Positions 1 through 9,805 of a DNA stretch of 64,000 nt are shown piece by piece; the stretch's first letter is position 1; every line of letters starts with the position of its first letter. The notes under the pieces were generated by a model. It ran no database searches. It saw nothing but the letters and a program-made list of their open reading frames with translations, and had not been told where the DNA came from. A program made the position numbers and the translations under genes. Source of the DNA: Splendidivirga corallicola (GTDB taxonomy: Bacteria > Bacteroidota > Bacteroidia > Cytophagales > Cyclobacteriaceae); assembly GCA_030442035.1 (NCBI GenBank), contig JAUJEA010000015.1, forward strand, positions 1-64,000, in the 5' to 3' direction.

Positions 1-101
<101 letters not shown>

Positions 102-420
102 AATAGTTCTTTGTCCTAACCTGTTAAGATTAGAACATCTCATACTCAGTATGAGATTGTGTCATTTGAACCTTGGCTTTTGTTCTCTTTGTTGACGTAC
201 ATAAATGTCCAAAAACACCTATGTGTCCACTAGAGCGGTTTGCTATCTTTTACATCCATTCAAAGAACTTCTGTCCAGGCTTTTTTAACAGCTCCTTTTA
301 AAGCTGTCCCCCGAACTTTGTAACAGAAAATACACTGCTGTATCTTATGTCGTTTGCCTACTTTTAAACTGCTTTCAGCGGCCCTTCCAGCCCCTTTTTT
401 TTCGCAGCTCCCTGTCAAAG
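102..420 (-). other. rRNA operon leader
   Basis: About 320 bases separate the rRNA promoter from the 16S gene and contain no credible ORF. On the minus strand there is a boxA-like GTTCTTTGA at 260-268, a position and sequence usual for rRNA antitermination leaders. A perfect inverted repeat with 10-bp arms and a 1-base centre lies at 137-157 (ATCTCATACT / AGTATGAGAT) and may be part of a processing stem. The leader role is inferred from position. Confidence 0.6.
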
Positions 421-426
421 CGGTTG

Positions 427-458
427 CAAAAGTAGATAAGGTTTTTATTTATACCAAA
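427..458 (-). promoter_or_regulatory. rRNA promoter, Bacteroidota type
   Basis: Read on the minus strand, TTTG (455-458) is followed by 20 bases and then TACTTTTG (427-434), a full match to the Bacteroidota -33/-7 consensus TTTG-N19-21-TANNTTTG. Transcription should start near 420 and run through the leader into 16S. AT-rich DNA lies just upstream, as expected for a strong rRNA promoter. Confidence 0.7.
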
Positions 459-680
459 TGTTTTTTCAATTATTTTTCCGCCACTCTACCACACTAACTA
501 AATAACCCCAAAACATCACGCATCAACTCAATAAACCAACCCCGCTCTCTCGCAAAAGGAAGGCAAAGTTAACCCTATTTCTTGCCAACTTCAAAATATT
601 TTTAATACTATTTTTAGGGAACTTTTTTGATGCATTGATAAGTAACTATGTAACAATAACATTGACATAATAGCACTATG
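459..680. other. AT-rich spacer between rRNA promoter and uronate operon
   Basis: This spacer of about 220 bases sits behind the rRNA promoter and beyond the terminator of the minus-strand uronate operon. No ORF, RNA gene or repeat could be recognised. It is AT-rich, and the part next to 459 may act as an upstream promoter element. Confidence 0.4.
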
Positions 681-715
681 AAAAAAATGGGAAAGGCTCA
701 GATATCCTTTCCCAT
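681..715 (-). terminator. intrinsic terminator of the uronate operon
   Basis: The inverted repeat ATGGGAAAGG (687-696) / CCTTTCCCAT (706-715) forms a 10-bp stem with a 9-base loop. On the minus strand it is followed by seven U residues (681-687 are A on the plus strand; the last is shared with the stem). It lies six bases past the stop of the Gfo/Idh/MocA gene, the last gene of the operon. Confidence 0.85.
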
Positions 716-721
716 AAAACA

Positions 722-2053
722 TTATACTTTAGGCTCCCATCCCTTTTCATAATCCCTTTTCCACATACTCATAGCCTTCTTATTTTTTAATATTCTACCA
801 TTTTTAGGATCTGTGTGCAAAACTCCCCCCGTAGCCTGTGCAATATTTCCTAAATGACAAAGTAAAACGCTTTTATGTCCCTCATCAATCGGGGAGTTTA
901 ATTTTGCTCCGTCCTTAATTGCACTTAGGAAATTATACATATGCTTCACATCCAGTCCACCTCTTCCTATAGTGTTCAACGTAGCACTTATTTCACCTTC
1001 CTTCATCTCCTTAATTACTTTCTCGTCCTTGTCATAAGCAGTATAACCATTCCTGTCAAGCATGATAGTACCCTCTGTTCCATGGATGGTTGCCCCACGA
1101 CCTCTACCATGATGTCTGAAGGCATTACAGCTCCGTCCTTCCCAGGTAATCATTTTATCTCCTTCAAATTCATAACTCGCAATTTGTGTATCATAGAACT
1201 CCCAATCATCATCAAACTGATAACGTCCACCATTCGAAGCGACTTTCATCGGATAATCCACTCCAAGAGCCCATCTACATACATCAATTTCATGGGCACC
1301 GTTGTTATTCACTTCTCCTGTTCCCCAGGTTTTAAACCAGTGCCAATTATAATGTACATAGTTATCCTTATACGCTTCCCTTGGTGCCGGTCCCTGCCAC
1401 AGTTCCCAATTCAGCCATTCGGGAGCAGCAACTTGTTTACCCTTTCCAATCGACCCTCTTTTATTAGAGTACCATGCCTTACCATGATATACCTTTCCAA
1501 TGATACCATCTTTAATATCTTTAACAGCCTGAATAGAAGTGGGTGCTGAACGCTGTTGATTACCCATTTGAATTAGCTTTCCATATTTTTTCATGGCCTC
1601 CATTAATAATTCTCCCTCGTATGGATTATGGCTGCATGGCTTCTCAACATAGGCATGTTTACCAGCTGACACAGCCATAATGGCCATCGGTGCGTGCCAG
1701 TGGTCAGGTGTGGCTATTACTATTGCATCCAAATCTTTTTCTTCCAACAGTTTACGCACATCAGCAAAGGCCTTCGGATCAGTTCCTGAAAGTTCATTGA
1801 CTCTCTTTGAGGCCGTCTGGATGACTCTTGAATCAACATCACATATATAACCGATGGAAGCATCTTTGCAGGCATTTATGGCATGCAGAAGTCCTCCACC
1901 TCTTCCATTTAATCCAGCTACTGCAAAGTTAACACGGTCATTCGCCCCCAGTATATTTCCATAGCTTTTTGCTGACATGGTCAGAGAAAGACCTATGCCG
2001 CCCATAACGCTCTTCTTAACGAAGTTCCTTCTGGATTCAGATTCCTTTTTCAT
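722..2053 (-). CDS. Gfo/Idh/MocA family oxidoreductase, Tat-exported
   Basis: The protein has 443 residues. A twin-arginine motif (SRRNFVKKS, residues 7-15) and a hydrophobic stretch suggest folded export by Tat. A Rossmann segment follows (VNFAVAGLNGRGG, 41-53). The family EKP motif is at 137-139, and an ATPDHWH motif lies near 114-120. Family members oxidise or reduce sugars and their derivatives with NAD(P), sometimes as glycosidases that use a tightly bound cofactor. It is the last gene of the uronate operon, 34 bases after the DUF1080 gene, which is also exported. This pairing suggests oxidation of a sugar at C3 in the periplasm, but the substrate is unknown and that role is inference. 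Confidence 0.9.
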   Translation of the reverse strand: MKKESESRRNFVKKSVMGGIGLSLTMSAKSYGNILGANDRVNFAVAGLNGRGGGLLHAINACKDASIGYICDVDSRVIQTASKRVNELSGTDPKAFADVRKLLEEKDLDAIVIATPDHWHAPMAIMAVSAGKHAYVEKPCSHNPYEGELLMEAMKKYGKLIQMGNQQRSAPTSIQAVKDIKDGIIGKVYHGKAWYSNKRGSIGKGKQVAAPEWLNWELWQGPAPREAYKDNYVHYNWHWFKTWGTGEVNNNGAHEIDVCRWALGVDYPMKVASNGGRYQFDDDWEFYDTQIASYEFEGDKMITWEGRSCNAFRHHGRGRGATIHGTEGTIMLDRNGYTAYDKDEKVIKEMKEGEISATLNTIGRGGLDVKHMYNFLSAIKDGAKLNSPIDEGHKSVLLCHLGNIAQATGGVLHTDPKNGRILKNKKAMSMWKRDYEKGWEPKV

Positions 2054-2087
2054 TTTGTCAAGGTTTAATGTTTTTATTGAATAGGTT

Positions 2088-3470
2088 TTACAGTTCTCTA
2101 ATTTTAATATTTCTAAAACTCACACGATCACCGTGGTCCTGCAACAGGATATGGCCTTTTTTTGCTTCTCCAAAATTTGGCCATACCTTATACTTACTAT
2201 AAGCCACAAGTGCTCTATACATTTGTGTACCACGCTCATATTCCACCACCTTAATATTATTCAGCCAATGCTCCACACGGGAACCCTTTGCAACAATCCT
2301 GGCACGGTTCCATTGACCAGTGCCTTTTACTCTTTTTGTAGTACGGTTTGGTTCAGACAAATTCGCAGCGGTGATTAAATCATATAATGACCCCAATGTA
2401 CGATTCCCTGCTACACCTTTTTTTGCGTCGGGATGTTTGTTATCATCCAGAATTTGAAATTCCGGTCCGATCGACGAACCTCGTTGTTCTTTATTTAAGT
2501 CTGGTAAAACAAAATATTTAATGCCGCTATTGGCACCTTCGGTTATTTTAAAATCCACTATCAACTCAAAATCAGAATATACATCCGTGGTAATGATGTC
2601 ACCTCCATTTTCCGATTCGGCTCCACCGGACGCCAAAACAGATAATTCACCATTTTCAATCTTCCAGCCGCCTTTAGGAAAGTGGTCCAGTTTAGACCCT
2701 CTCCAGCCATTGGTTGTTTTACCATCCCATAGCAATTTCCATCCCTGTTTTTTTTCAGCTTCCGTTAGTACATTAGCCACATAGTTGATCTCTGGCGCGT
2801 TACCAACTTCCCATCTACTTTCATCCAAATTCTCCGTTTTGATCCTTACATTCTTCCACTGCACTGTCTTTCCAACCTTCTTTTGATCATTGCCGATCCC
2901 ATGAACCTGCAAGCCAATAAAACCACTTGACGTCAAGTCATCCACAAGATTAGCGCATTGCACACCATTGATCCATGTTCTTATGGTATTGCCTATAGCT
3001 TCAATGTGCACCTTGTTCCACTCACCATTTTTAAAAGCTTTGCTCCCCTCTTCATTTCTAGCCAGGTTATAGATCCAACCTCTTCTGCTTTCATCATAGA
3101 TACCTCCACTCCAGGCTCGGTTACTTGGATCAAGCTCAACCTGATATCCATGAACAGATCCGTTTCTATAGTCAGGAATGCTATTACTCCTGATCTGTAT
3201 ACCTGAATTCAGCAATGGATCTACTTTAACTTCCAATTCGAGAATGAAGTCTTGATAATCTTTCTTAGTAGATAAAAAGCTATTGGGTGTATTGGGTACA
3301 GAAACGCCAACAATCACTCCATCCTCAACCTTGTATTCAGCTTGTCCGTTCAGTTGCTTCCAACCTTTTAGGTTTTTTCCATTAAAAAGGTTTTTCCAAC
3401 CATCGTCTTGTGCTGAAAGAGATGGGGAAACAAACCATATTAACATCAATAACAGTATAAAATTTTTCAT
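2088..3470 (-). CDS. DUF1080 (3-keto-disaccharide hydrolase-like) protein with two domains
   Basis: This is a secreted protein of 460 residues; the N-terminal signal peptide ends near LSAQ. It holds two copies of the concanavalin-like DUF1080 fold. The first opens with [15 protein letters not shown] (about residues 25-39) and the second with [16 protein letters not shown] (about 243-258). Each copy is about 200 residues. DUF1080 proteins are annotated as 3-keto-disaccharide hydrolases and are often found with Gfo/Idh/MocA enzymes, as here. It starts 47 bases after the TRAP large permease gene and is probably co-transcribed with it. A role in trimming an oxidised uronide before uptake is inference. 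Single-domain versions are more common than this tandem form. Confidence 0.85.
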   Translation of the reverse strand: MKNFILLLMLIWFVSPSLSAQDDGWKNLFNGKNLKGWKQLNGQAEYKVEDGVIVGVSVPNTPNSFLSTKKDYQDFILELEVKVDPLLNSGIQIRSNSIPDYRNGSVHGYQVELDPSNRAWSGGIYDESRRGWIYNLARNEEGSKAFKNGEWNKVHIEAIGNTIRTWINGVQCANLVDDLTSSGFIGLQVHGIGNDQKKVGKTVQWKNVRIKTENLDESRWEVGNAPEINYVANVLTEAEKKQGWKLLWDGKTTNGWRGSKLDHFPKGGWKIENGELSVLASGGAESENGGDIITTDVYSDFELIVDFKITEGANSGIKYFVLPDLNKEQRGSSIGPEFQILDDNKHPDAKKGVAGNRTLGSLYDLITAANLSEPNRTTKRVKGTGQWNRARIVAKGSRVEHWLNNIKVVEYERGTQMYRALVAYSKYKVWPNFGEAKKGHILLQDHGDRVSFRNIKIREL

Positions 3471-3517
3471 GATTAACTACAGCTAGTTTATTTCAACAAT
3501 TAATTCGATTTCATTTT

Positions 3518-4816
3518 TTAAAATTCAAATACTTTCGGCAACCACATGGTCAACGGCGGAAAGTAAGTGATTAACATCAGTATGAGGATCATGGCCAGAA
3601 ATAAGGGTAACAATGGCCTAATCACTTTCTGAATTTTGATTTTGGCTACCCCACAACCCACGAAGAGAAGAGATCCAACCGGAGGAGTACACAGGCCAAT
3701 ACAGAGATTCAATACCATAATAATTCCAAAGTGGATCGGATCTATCCCAATTTTTTGAACCACTGGAAGAAACACGGGCGTAAAGATTAAAACGGCCGGG
3801 GTTATATCCATAAAGATCCCCACGAGCAGAAGAATGACGTTTATAATAAGTAAGATGGCTATTTTGCTATCACTTATGGTCAATAACAAATTACTCACAT
3901 TTTGTGGAATGCTCTCATAAGACATCACCCAGGACATTCCTATCGATGTTCCTATCAAAAGCATGACAATCGAGGTTGTTCCTACGGTTTCCAACAAAAT
4001 TTTTGGCAGGTCTTTGACCTTCACCTCCTTGTAAACAATCATAGAAAGTAGCAGGGTATATAATACGGCTATGGCTGAAGCCTCGGTAGCTGTGAATATT
4101 CCCGCCACAATACCACCAATTACTATAAAAAGAAGCAAAAGGCTTGGTATGGCGCTGAAAAATTTTTTAACTCCATCTGATAGATTTACCCTAGCCCCTA
4201 CCGGATATTTTTTCTTATGAGCCATGAATGCTGCTGCAATCATGAGTGCTAATCCAACCAAAATTCCCGGAATGTAACCTGCCAGGAATAAAGCACCTAT
4301 GGATATACCACCACTTGCCAGAGAATAAACGATCAACACATTGCTAGGCGGAATAATCAACCCTGTAGAAGCACTGGTAATATTGACGGCAACCCCAAAG
4401 GCCTTATCATACCCTTCTTCTTCCATTTTTGGTCCCATAAAGCCCCCAATTGCTGAGGCTGCAGCAGCAGCCGAACCAGATATCGCTCCAAACAAAATAC
4501 ACGCAACAATGTTTACAAACGCTAAACCACCTGGTAAAGGGCCGACTAATGCTTTCGCAAATTCTATCAAACGGGAGGCAATACCACCCTGGTTCATAAG
4601 CTGGCCTGCCAATATAAAAAAGGGTATGGCTAACAAAGTAAAACTATCCAGTCCGGTAGCTATTCTTTGGGCCAATGTAGTAAAAGCGGGAATAGATGGT
4701 ATGCTTACCAATAAAGTCGTCATGGCCGCCAAGCCAATACTATAGGCTATTGGCACCCTTAGAGAAAGTAATACCAAAAAGGTCAATAATAATATAACTA
4801 CTTCAATTATTTGCAT
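3518..4816 (-). CDS. TRAP transporter large permease (DctM family)
   Basis: The protein has 432 residues and is almost entirely hydrophobic, with about 12 membrane segments, the usual size of a DctM subunit. Family motifs include GIFTATEASAIAVLYTLLLS (about 240-260) and MDITPAVLIFTPVFLPV. It forms the channel of a sodium-driven tripartite transporter with the small permease gene, whose end it overlaps by 14 bases, and with the binding protein upstream. Its place between glucuronate isomerase and the DUF1080 gene suggests hexuronate import; the substrate is inferred from context. Confidence 0.93.
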   Translation of the reverse strand: MQIIEVVILLLTFLVLLSLRVPIAYSIGLAAMTTLLVSIPSIPAFTTLAQRIATGLDSFTLLAIPFFILAGQLMNQGGIASRLIEFAKALVGPLPGGLAFVNIVACILFGAISGSAAAAASAIGGFMGPKMEEEGYDKAFGVAVNITSASTGLIIPPSNVLIVYSLASGGISIGALFLAGYIPGILVGLALMIAAAFMAHKKKYPVGARVNLSDGVKKFFSAIPSLLLLFIVIGGIVAGIFTATEASAIAVLYTLLLSMIVYKEVKVKDLPKILLETVGTTSIVMLLIGTSIGMSWVMSYESIPQNVSNLLLTISDSKIAILLIINVILLLVGIFMDITPAVLIFTPVFLPVVQKIGIDPIHFGIIMVLNLCIGLCTPPVGSLLFVGCGVAKIKIQKVIRPLLPLFLAMILILMLITYFPPLTMWLPKVFEF

Positions 4817-5285
4817 TGGTCGACTTTAGCTTAAATTTTTGCTGAATATTGGATATACAATAAAATATGATAAATGATCCACTCAAGGGAAGAACCGCAT
4901 AAACATAACCCAATGGTATTGACAGGTTTGAGGAAGTTTGTTTTAAACTCAGCGTGATATATACCAGCCGTCCGCCTCCTATTACCATGACCAAAAGGGC
5001 AAAAGCAATTACCATGAGGTTTGTAAAAAATTCTAATGTAAAATCATGCTTCTCACTAAACTTTTGAGAAAGTAAATCGATCGAAAGGTGTAGGCCTTGA
5101 CCGGTGGCATAGCTGGCACCCAACAGACCCAACCACATAAGCATGAATCCAGCAATTTCATCGGTGAAAGTGCTAGGGTCATTGAGCAGATATCTTGAGA
5201 TAACCTGCCACAGGACATTCAGAACCATTAATCCCATTAGACCAACAAGGAAAGAAGAGAGTATTTTATCAACAAATTTTCTCAT
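4803..5285 (-). CDS. TRAP transporter small permease (DctQ family)
   Basis: The protein has 160 residues and four hydrophobic segments. An early RYLLNDPSTFTDEIAGFMLMW stretch (given here by its start, about residue 31) is typical of DctQ. The small subunit pairs with the large permease and is needed for transport. The gene starts four bases after the binding-protein stop, and its 3' end overlaps the large-permease start, so translation is probably coupled. Confidence 0.9.
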   Translation of the reverse strand: MRKFVDKILSSFLVGLMGLMVLNVLWQVISRYLLNDPSTFTDEIAGFMLMWLGLLGASYATGQGLHLSIDLLSQKFSEKHDFTLEFFTNLMVIAFALLVMVIGGGRLVYITLSLKQTSSNLSIPLGYVYAVLPLSGSFIIFYCISNIQQKFKLKSTNANN

Positions 5286-5289
5286 ATCG

Positions 5290-6312
5290 TTAGAGTGATT
5301 TAATCTTTTGGATCAACTCTTTAATAGCGGGTTCCCTTTCATATTCTTCATAAAGAGGTCTTACTTTTGAAGCGAAGGGAGATTTATCCGGATAGGAAAT
5401 CTCAACACCAGCTTCTTTAATGGCTTTAAGGCACTCCTCCTCTGATTTTTTCCATAATTTTCTTTGATGAACAGATGATTCATCAGCTGCTTCCTGAAGC
5501 CATTGCTTTTCCTGATCATTAAGTCTTTCCCAAACACCTGTTCCAATCAACAATACATCAGGAACCGATGAATGCTCATCTATGGAATAATACTTACAGA
5601 CTTCATAATGTTTTGCGCTAAAGAAGCTTGGTGCATTGTTCTCAGCACCATCGATAACTCCCTGTTGCAGTGAAGTATAAAGTTCTCCAAAAGAAATCGG
5701 AGTCGGAGAGCCGCCCAGCAGTTTCACCATATTAATGGAGGTCTTGCTTTTCATAACTCTTATTTTTAAACCATTAAGATCACTTGGTTCGTTGATGGGC
5801 TTGTCTTTAGTATAAAAGCTTCTGCTACCTGCATCATAAAAACACAGTCCCCTTAATCTAAAATCTTCGCCCTGCGCAAGAATTTCTTTTCCTACCTTAC
5901 TATCATAAAAATCAAAAGCGTGCTGTTTGTCTCGAAAAATATATGGTAATCCAAGAACCTTATAGCTTGGAGCAAAGTTTTCCATGACAGCAGCGGAAAC
6001 CTTTGTCATTGCCAGGCTTCCAATTTGTAAAAGCTCTACTGCTTCTCTCTCCCCTCCAAGCTGACCATTAGGATAAATTTTGATCTTCAACTTGCCATTG
6101 GATTTTTCTTCAAGTCGATCCGCCATGTACTCCATCCCCCCATGAACCGGATGAGACGTATTTAAGCTATGGGCGAGTTTAAGCACTTTTACCCTTCCCC
6201 CTTGTTGACACGCAGCAAGCAAAACAGTCAAGAAGACAAGTAGCTTCAAACTTATACCCGGAATAAAACCGAAATTGGTATGTTTTGCTTTACGGTGATT
6301 GAAACTACTCAT
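5290..6312 (-). CDS. TRAP transporter substrate-binding lipoprotein (DctP family)
   Basis: The preferred start, ATG at 6312, overlaps the uxaC stop as ATGA and gives 340 residues. A longer frame from 6375 lies inside uxaC and is unlikely. The N-terminus has a lipobox (LTVLLAACQ), so the protein should be membrane-anchored in the periplasm. DctP features include KLAHSLNTSHPVHGG, YPNGQLGGEREAVELLQIG and an IRVMKSKTSINMVKLLGG segment carrying the family's ligand-binding arginine. DctP proteins bind organic acids; the uronate genes around it point to glucuronate or galacturonate. The ligand is inferred. Confidence 0.92.
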   Translation of the reverse strand: MSSFNHRKAKHTNFGFIPGISLKLLVFLTVLLAACQQGGRVKVLKLAHSLNTSHPVHGGMEYMADRLEEKSNGKLKIKIYPNGQLGGEREAVELLQIGSLAMTKVSAAVMENFAPSYKVLGLPYIFRDKQHAFDFYDSKVGKEILAQGEDFRLRGLCFYDAGSRSFYTKDKPINEPSDLNGLKIRVMKSKTSINMVKLLGGSPTPISFGELYTSLQQGVIDGAENNAPSFFSAKHYEVCKYYSIDEHSSVPDVLLIGTGVWERLNDQEKQWLQEAADESSVHQRKLWKKSEEECLKAIKEAGVEISYPDKSPFASKVRPLYEEYEREPAIKELIQKIKSL

Positions 6313-7739
6313 ATCAATTGGGTTAATTTTATCTCTTTTCCAAATTTGAAATAATTCTTTGCATTGACATAACAAACATTTTTGACCAGCTCACCCAGCG
6401 TTTCCATATCATTTGGCAAGAGGCCTTTTTCTACATCGTCACCAATAAGATTGCATAAAATCCTTCTGAAATATTCATGCCTTGAATAGGATAGAAAGCT
6501 TCGAGAATCTGTTAACATTCCGACGAAACAACTTAGCATCCCCAGGTTTGATAATGCATTAATCTGCTTTTCCATTCCATCTTTCTGATCCAAAAACCAC
6601 CAGGCAGAGCCCAATTGCATTTTCCCTCTAACTGATCCATCATTGAAACTTCCCATGATAGAGGCCATCATTTCGTTATCTCGTGGATTAAGATTGTATA
6701 CGATGGTTTGTGCCAGTTTTTCATCTTTCTCCAGTGTATCCAGGAATTTGATTAAAGAACTCGCATGTAGATTGTCTCCGATTGAATCAAATCCGGAATC
6801 TGGTCCAAGCGCTTTAAGCATTCGGGCATTGCCATTTCTATAAGCACCTATATGAAATTGTTGCACCCAGCCTTTCTCATGGTCTAGTTCTGCAAAAAAC
6901 AAAAGCATAGCAGATTTAAACTTCAACACATCAAGTTTTTCCAGTTTCTGGCATTGTCGCGCTTTGGCGAAAATAGCTGCTATTTCCTGGTCGCTAAAGT
7001 CCTCTGAATATATCTGATCTAAGCCGTGGTCAGAAATGCAGCAACCCGAGCTGGCAAAATAGTCGTGTCTCAATTTAATTGCTCCCAGGTAGTCCTGATA
7101 TGAATCGATGGTATATCCCGTAATTTCCTGAAGTTTATCCAGGTAAATATTAAAACCTGTTACTTCCTCAATAGCCATGGCACGATCCGGACGAAAGGTG
7201 GGTAAAACCCGGATCTCAAAATCTTCTTCACATATTTTTTGGTGATGTTCCAGCGAATCTATGGGATCATCAGTGGTACAGACAACCTTTACATCATATT
7301 TTTTCAAGAGATTCCTTGCGCTAAACGCCGATGTGTTCAACAAGTCAGTGCAATGATCATAGATCTCTTTTGCAGACTGTTTATTAAGAAGCTTATTTAC
7401 TCCAAATGGAAACTTAAGCTCCATATGAGTCCAGTGATACAGGGGATTTCTCAAAGTTTGTGGTACAACTTCGGCCCATTTCATGAATTTCTCATATGCT
7501 GAGGCCTCCCCGGTTATAAAACGCTCACTAACTCCTAAAGCTCTAAGTGCCCTCCATTTATAATGATCCCCTTCCAGCCATATTTGTGTGAGATTTTCAA
7601 ACGTTTTGTCATTAGCTATTTCTTCAGCTGACAAATGGCAATGATAATCTATGATAGGCAGATTGGCTGCATAATCATGATACAACTTCTGAGCAGTAGA
7701 AGTATTAAGTAAAAAATCCTGATCTAAAAATTCTTTCAT
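6309..7739 (-). CDS. uxaC: glucuronate isomerase (uronate isomerase)
   Basis: The protein has 476 residues, close to the usual 470. It opens with the typical FLDQDFLLNTSTAQKLY and the metal-site motif IDYHCHL near residue 30. Family landmarks run throughout, including the VVCTTDDPIDSLEHH region. It converts D-glucuronate to D-fructuronate, and galacturonate to tagaturonate, in the cytoplasm. It sits between mannonate dehydratase and the TRAP binding protein, with ATGA start/stop overlaps at both ends (7736-7739 and 6309-6312), a sign of tight translational coupling. Confidence 0.96.
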   Translation of the reverse strand: MKEFLDQDFLLNTSTAQKLYHDYAANLPIIDYHCHLSAEEIANDKTFENLTQIWLEGDHYKWRALRALGVSERFITGEASAYEKFMKWAEVVPQTLRNPLYHWTHMELKFPFGVNKLLNKQSAKEIYDHCTDLLNTSAFSARNLLKKYDVKVVCTTDDPIDSLEHHQKICEEDFEIRVLPTFRPDRAMAIEEVTGFNIYLDKLQEITGYTIDSYQDYLGAIKLRHDYFASSGCCISDHGLDQIYSEDFSDQEIAAIFAKARQCQKLEKLDVLKFKSAMLLFFAELDHEKGWVQQFHIGAYRNGNARMLKALGPDSGFDSIGDNLHASSLIKFLDTLEKDEKLAQTIVYNLNPRDNEMMASIMGSFNDGSVRGKMQLGSAWWFLDQKDGMEKQINALSNLGMLSCFVGMLTDSRSFLSYSRHEYFRRILCNLIGDDVEKGLLPNDMETLGELVKNVCYVNAKNYFKFGKEIKLTQLI

Positions 7740-8932
7740 TGATAATCTTCTAAACTTCTTTTTATTGCAAGCTCTAAACCTCTTAATTCGGCAAGTCCTT
7801 TTAACCTTCCTATCCCTGAATAGCCTGGGTAAATTTCCTTTGAAAGGTCATCCAGCATTTGAAGTCCATGATCAGGTCTCATGGGTTTAGGCTTAGATTG
7901 TATATCCGGTGAATTCCTGTTTACTTGAAAAACAGCTTGAATCACCGCATACATATCAATATCTCCTTCCAGGTGATTTGTTTCATAAAAATTACCGGCA
8001 GCGTCTCTTTTAACATTTCTTAAATGATAAAAATTAATCCTGTGTCCAAACTCTTTAATCATACCAGGCAAATCATTTTTTGAGTTAACTCCTAAAGAGC
8101 CGGTACAAAATGTCAAACCATTGCTTGGTGATTCAACGGCATTTAAGATAAATCTAAGATCATCCGCATTTCCTACAATTCTTGGAAGTCCAAGGATAGA
8201 AATCGGAGGGTCATCAGGATGAATGACCAACTTCACCCCACAATCTTCTGCAACCGGAACCACTTCCTGTAGGAAGCCTTTAAGATTTCCTCTTAGTTCA
8301 GTAGCCCCAATATTCTTATATATATTAAGATGTGCTTTGAATTCCGATAAGGTGTAACGTTCCTCAGATCCAGGCAAACCGGCCAGGATATTGGTCAAAA
8401 GACTATCAGTTTCTTCAGGGCTCATTTCTTTGAATAAATTGTGAGCGGCATTGATTTGCACATCACTATAATCACTTTCAGCCCCTTCTCTTTCTAAAAT
8501 GTATAAATCAAACGCGGCCAGCACTGTAAAATCAAACCTGGCTGCTTTAGCACCTGAAGGTTGTTTTGCGCGAAGGTCCGTTCTGGTCCAGTCAAGTACG
8601 GGCATAAAGTTGTAACACACGACCTTCACACCACATTTGCCTAGATTTACAATGCTCTGCTTGTAATTTTCTATATACGATCTAAATTGACCGGTGCGTG
8701 TTTTAATTTCTTCGTGAACAGGTAAGCTCTCAACCACAGACCATTGCATCCCTGCATTCTCTATCAGTGTCTTTCTATCCTGAATTTCCTCCACATGCCA
8801 TAACTGCCCATTTGGTACGTGGTGCAATGCTGTCACTATACCTGTGGCTCCAGCCTGCCTCGCATCACTTAACGAAACTGGATCATCAGGACCAAACCAC
8901 CTCCAAGTTTGTTCAAAAACCATGTTGTCCAT
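7736..8932 (-). CDS. uxuA: D-mannonate dehydratase
   Basis: Starting at the ATG at 8932 gives 398 residues, near the usual 394. The frame opens further upstream to 8953, but that would overlap the upstream reductase. Conserved features include EQTWRWFGPDDPVSL near the N-terminus, TGIVTALHHVPNGQLW and LVIHPDDPP (manganese-site region). The enzyme dehydrates D-mannonate to 2-keto-3-deoxygluconate, the last uronate-specific step. It lies 8 bases after the reductase gene and overlaps uxaC by ATGA. Confidence 0.96.
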   Translation of the reverse strand: MDNMVFEQTWRWFGPDDPVSLSDARQAGATGIVTALHHVPNGQLWHVEEIQDRKTLIENAGMQWSVVESLPVHEEIKTRTGQFRSYIENYKQSIVNLGKCGVKVVCYNFMPVLDWTRTDLRAKQPSGAKAARFDFTVLAAFDLYILEREGAESDYSDVQINAAHNLFKEMSPEETDSLLTNILAGLPGSEERYTLSEFKAHLNIYKNIGATELRGNLKGFLQEVVPVAEDCGVKLVIHPDDPPISILGLPRIVGNADDLRFILNAVESPSNGLTFCTGSLGVNSKNDLPGMIKEFGHRINFYHLRNVKRDAAGNFYETNHLEGDIDMYAVIQAVFQVNRNSPDIQSKPKPMRPDHGLQMLDDLSKEIYPGYSGIGRLKGLAELRGLELAIKRSLEDYQ

Positions 8933-8940
8933 TTTTAATT

Positions 8941-9771
8941 TTATACTCCACAATCTGCACTAAATCCACCATCCACAGGAATGACCGTGCCAGTTACAAA
9001 TTTGGAAGCGTCACTACATAACCAAACAACTGCTCCAATCAATTCTTCGGGATCCCCAAATCTTTTAAAAGGAGTATGATCAATAATTTGTCGCCCTCTT
9101 CTGGAGAGCACACCTTCCTCATCAAATAAAAGCGTTCTATTCTGTTCAGTAACAAAAAAGCCAGGTGCAATGGCATTGACTCTAATACCTTCACCAACCT
9201 TTTTGGCCATTTCCACTGCCAACCATTTCGTAAAATTATCAATAGCGGCTTTCGAAGATGCATATCCCATTACCCTGGAAAGTGGCCTTTGAGCAGCCAT
9301 GGAGGAAATGTTAATGACAATTCCACGCTTCTGCTTAACAAAAGTATCCATCAAGACCAGTGTGGGTAATACAGATCCATGATAATTCAAATCAACAACC
9401 CCTTTTAATGCGTCCATTGAGAGGTCGAGAAAAGTTTTATCAGGCATAATTGTGGCACCTGGCATGTTTCCACCAGCTGCATTAATTAAAATATCAATTT
9501 TACCACAATTACCTATGATCTCCTCCCGTACTTTTTCTAGTGCCGATTGGTCTAACACATCTACCACATAGTCAAATGCTTCTCCTTCCTGTCCCCGAAT
9601 TTCCTCTACTATTGTCCGTGCTCTCTCAGCATTTCTACCAAGAATATTAACGGTAACACCTAGTTGTGCCAATGATCTGGCCATGACACCTCCCAATACA
9701 CCAGTACCACCTGTGATTACTGCTACCTTATCTTTTAAGTTAAATTGATCTCTAAGTTTAGCCTCGTTCAT
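8941..9771 (-). CDS. uxuB: SDR-family fructuronate reductase (D-mannonate oxidoreductase)
   Basis: The protein has 276 residues and is a classical short-chain dehydrogenase. It has a cofactor loop GGTGVLGG (residues 21-28), an INAAGGN motif, a catalytic serine in INISSMAAQ and YASSK for the Tyr/Lys pair. The C-terminus GTVIPVDGGFSADCGV is typical of the SDR mannonate oxidoreductases that replace the unrelated long-chain UxuB in many Firmicutes and Bacteroidota. It should reduce fructuronate to mannonate with NADH, linking UxaC to UxuA. It is the first gene of the operon. The symbol is by function, not by homology to E. coli UxuB. Confidence 0.85.
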   Translation of the reverse strand: MNEAKLRDQFNLKDKVAVITGGTGVLGGVMARSLAQLGVTVNILGRNAERARTIVEEIRGQEGEAFDYVVDVLDQSALEKVREEIIGNCGKIDILINAAGGNMPGATIMPDKTFLDLSMDALKGVVDLNYHGSVLPTLVLMDTFVKQKRGIVINISSMAAQRPLSRVMGYASSKAAIDNFTKWLAVEMAKKVGEGIRVNAIAPGFFVTEQNRTLLFDEEGVLSRRGRQIIDHTPFKRFGDPEELIGAVVWLCSDASKFVTGTVIPVDGGFSADCGV

Positions 9772-9791
9772 TCAAAATTATTCAGTTCTTC

Positions 9792-9805
9792 CGTGTACGT
9801 ACACG
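9792..9805. promoter_or_regulatory. palindromic operator for the LacI-type regulator
   Basis: CGTGTACGTACACG is a perfect 14-bp palindrome with a central CG, the form usual for LacI-family operators. It abuts the -7 element and covers the likely transcription start of the uronate operon, so a bound repressor would block transcription. The LacI-family gene starts about 170 bases away on the other strand. The pairing of site and regulator is inference. Confidence 0.65.

Noticed and set aside
941-1549. 202-codon plus-strand ORF
   Set aside because: It is the antisense shadow of the Gfo/Idh/MocA gene, which has clear family motifs.
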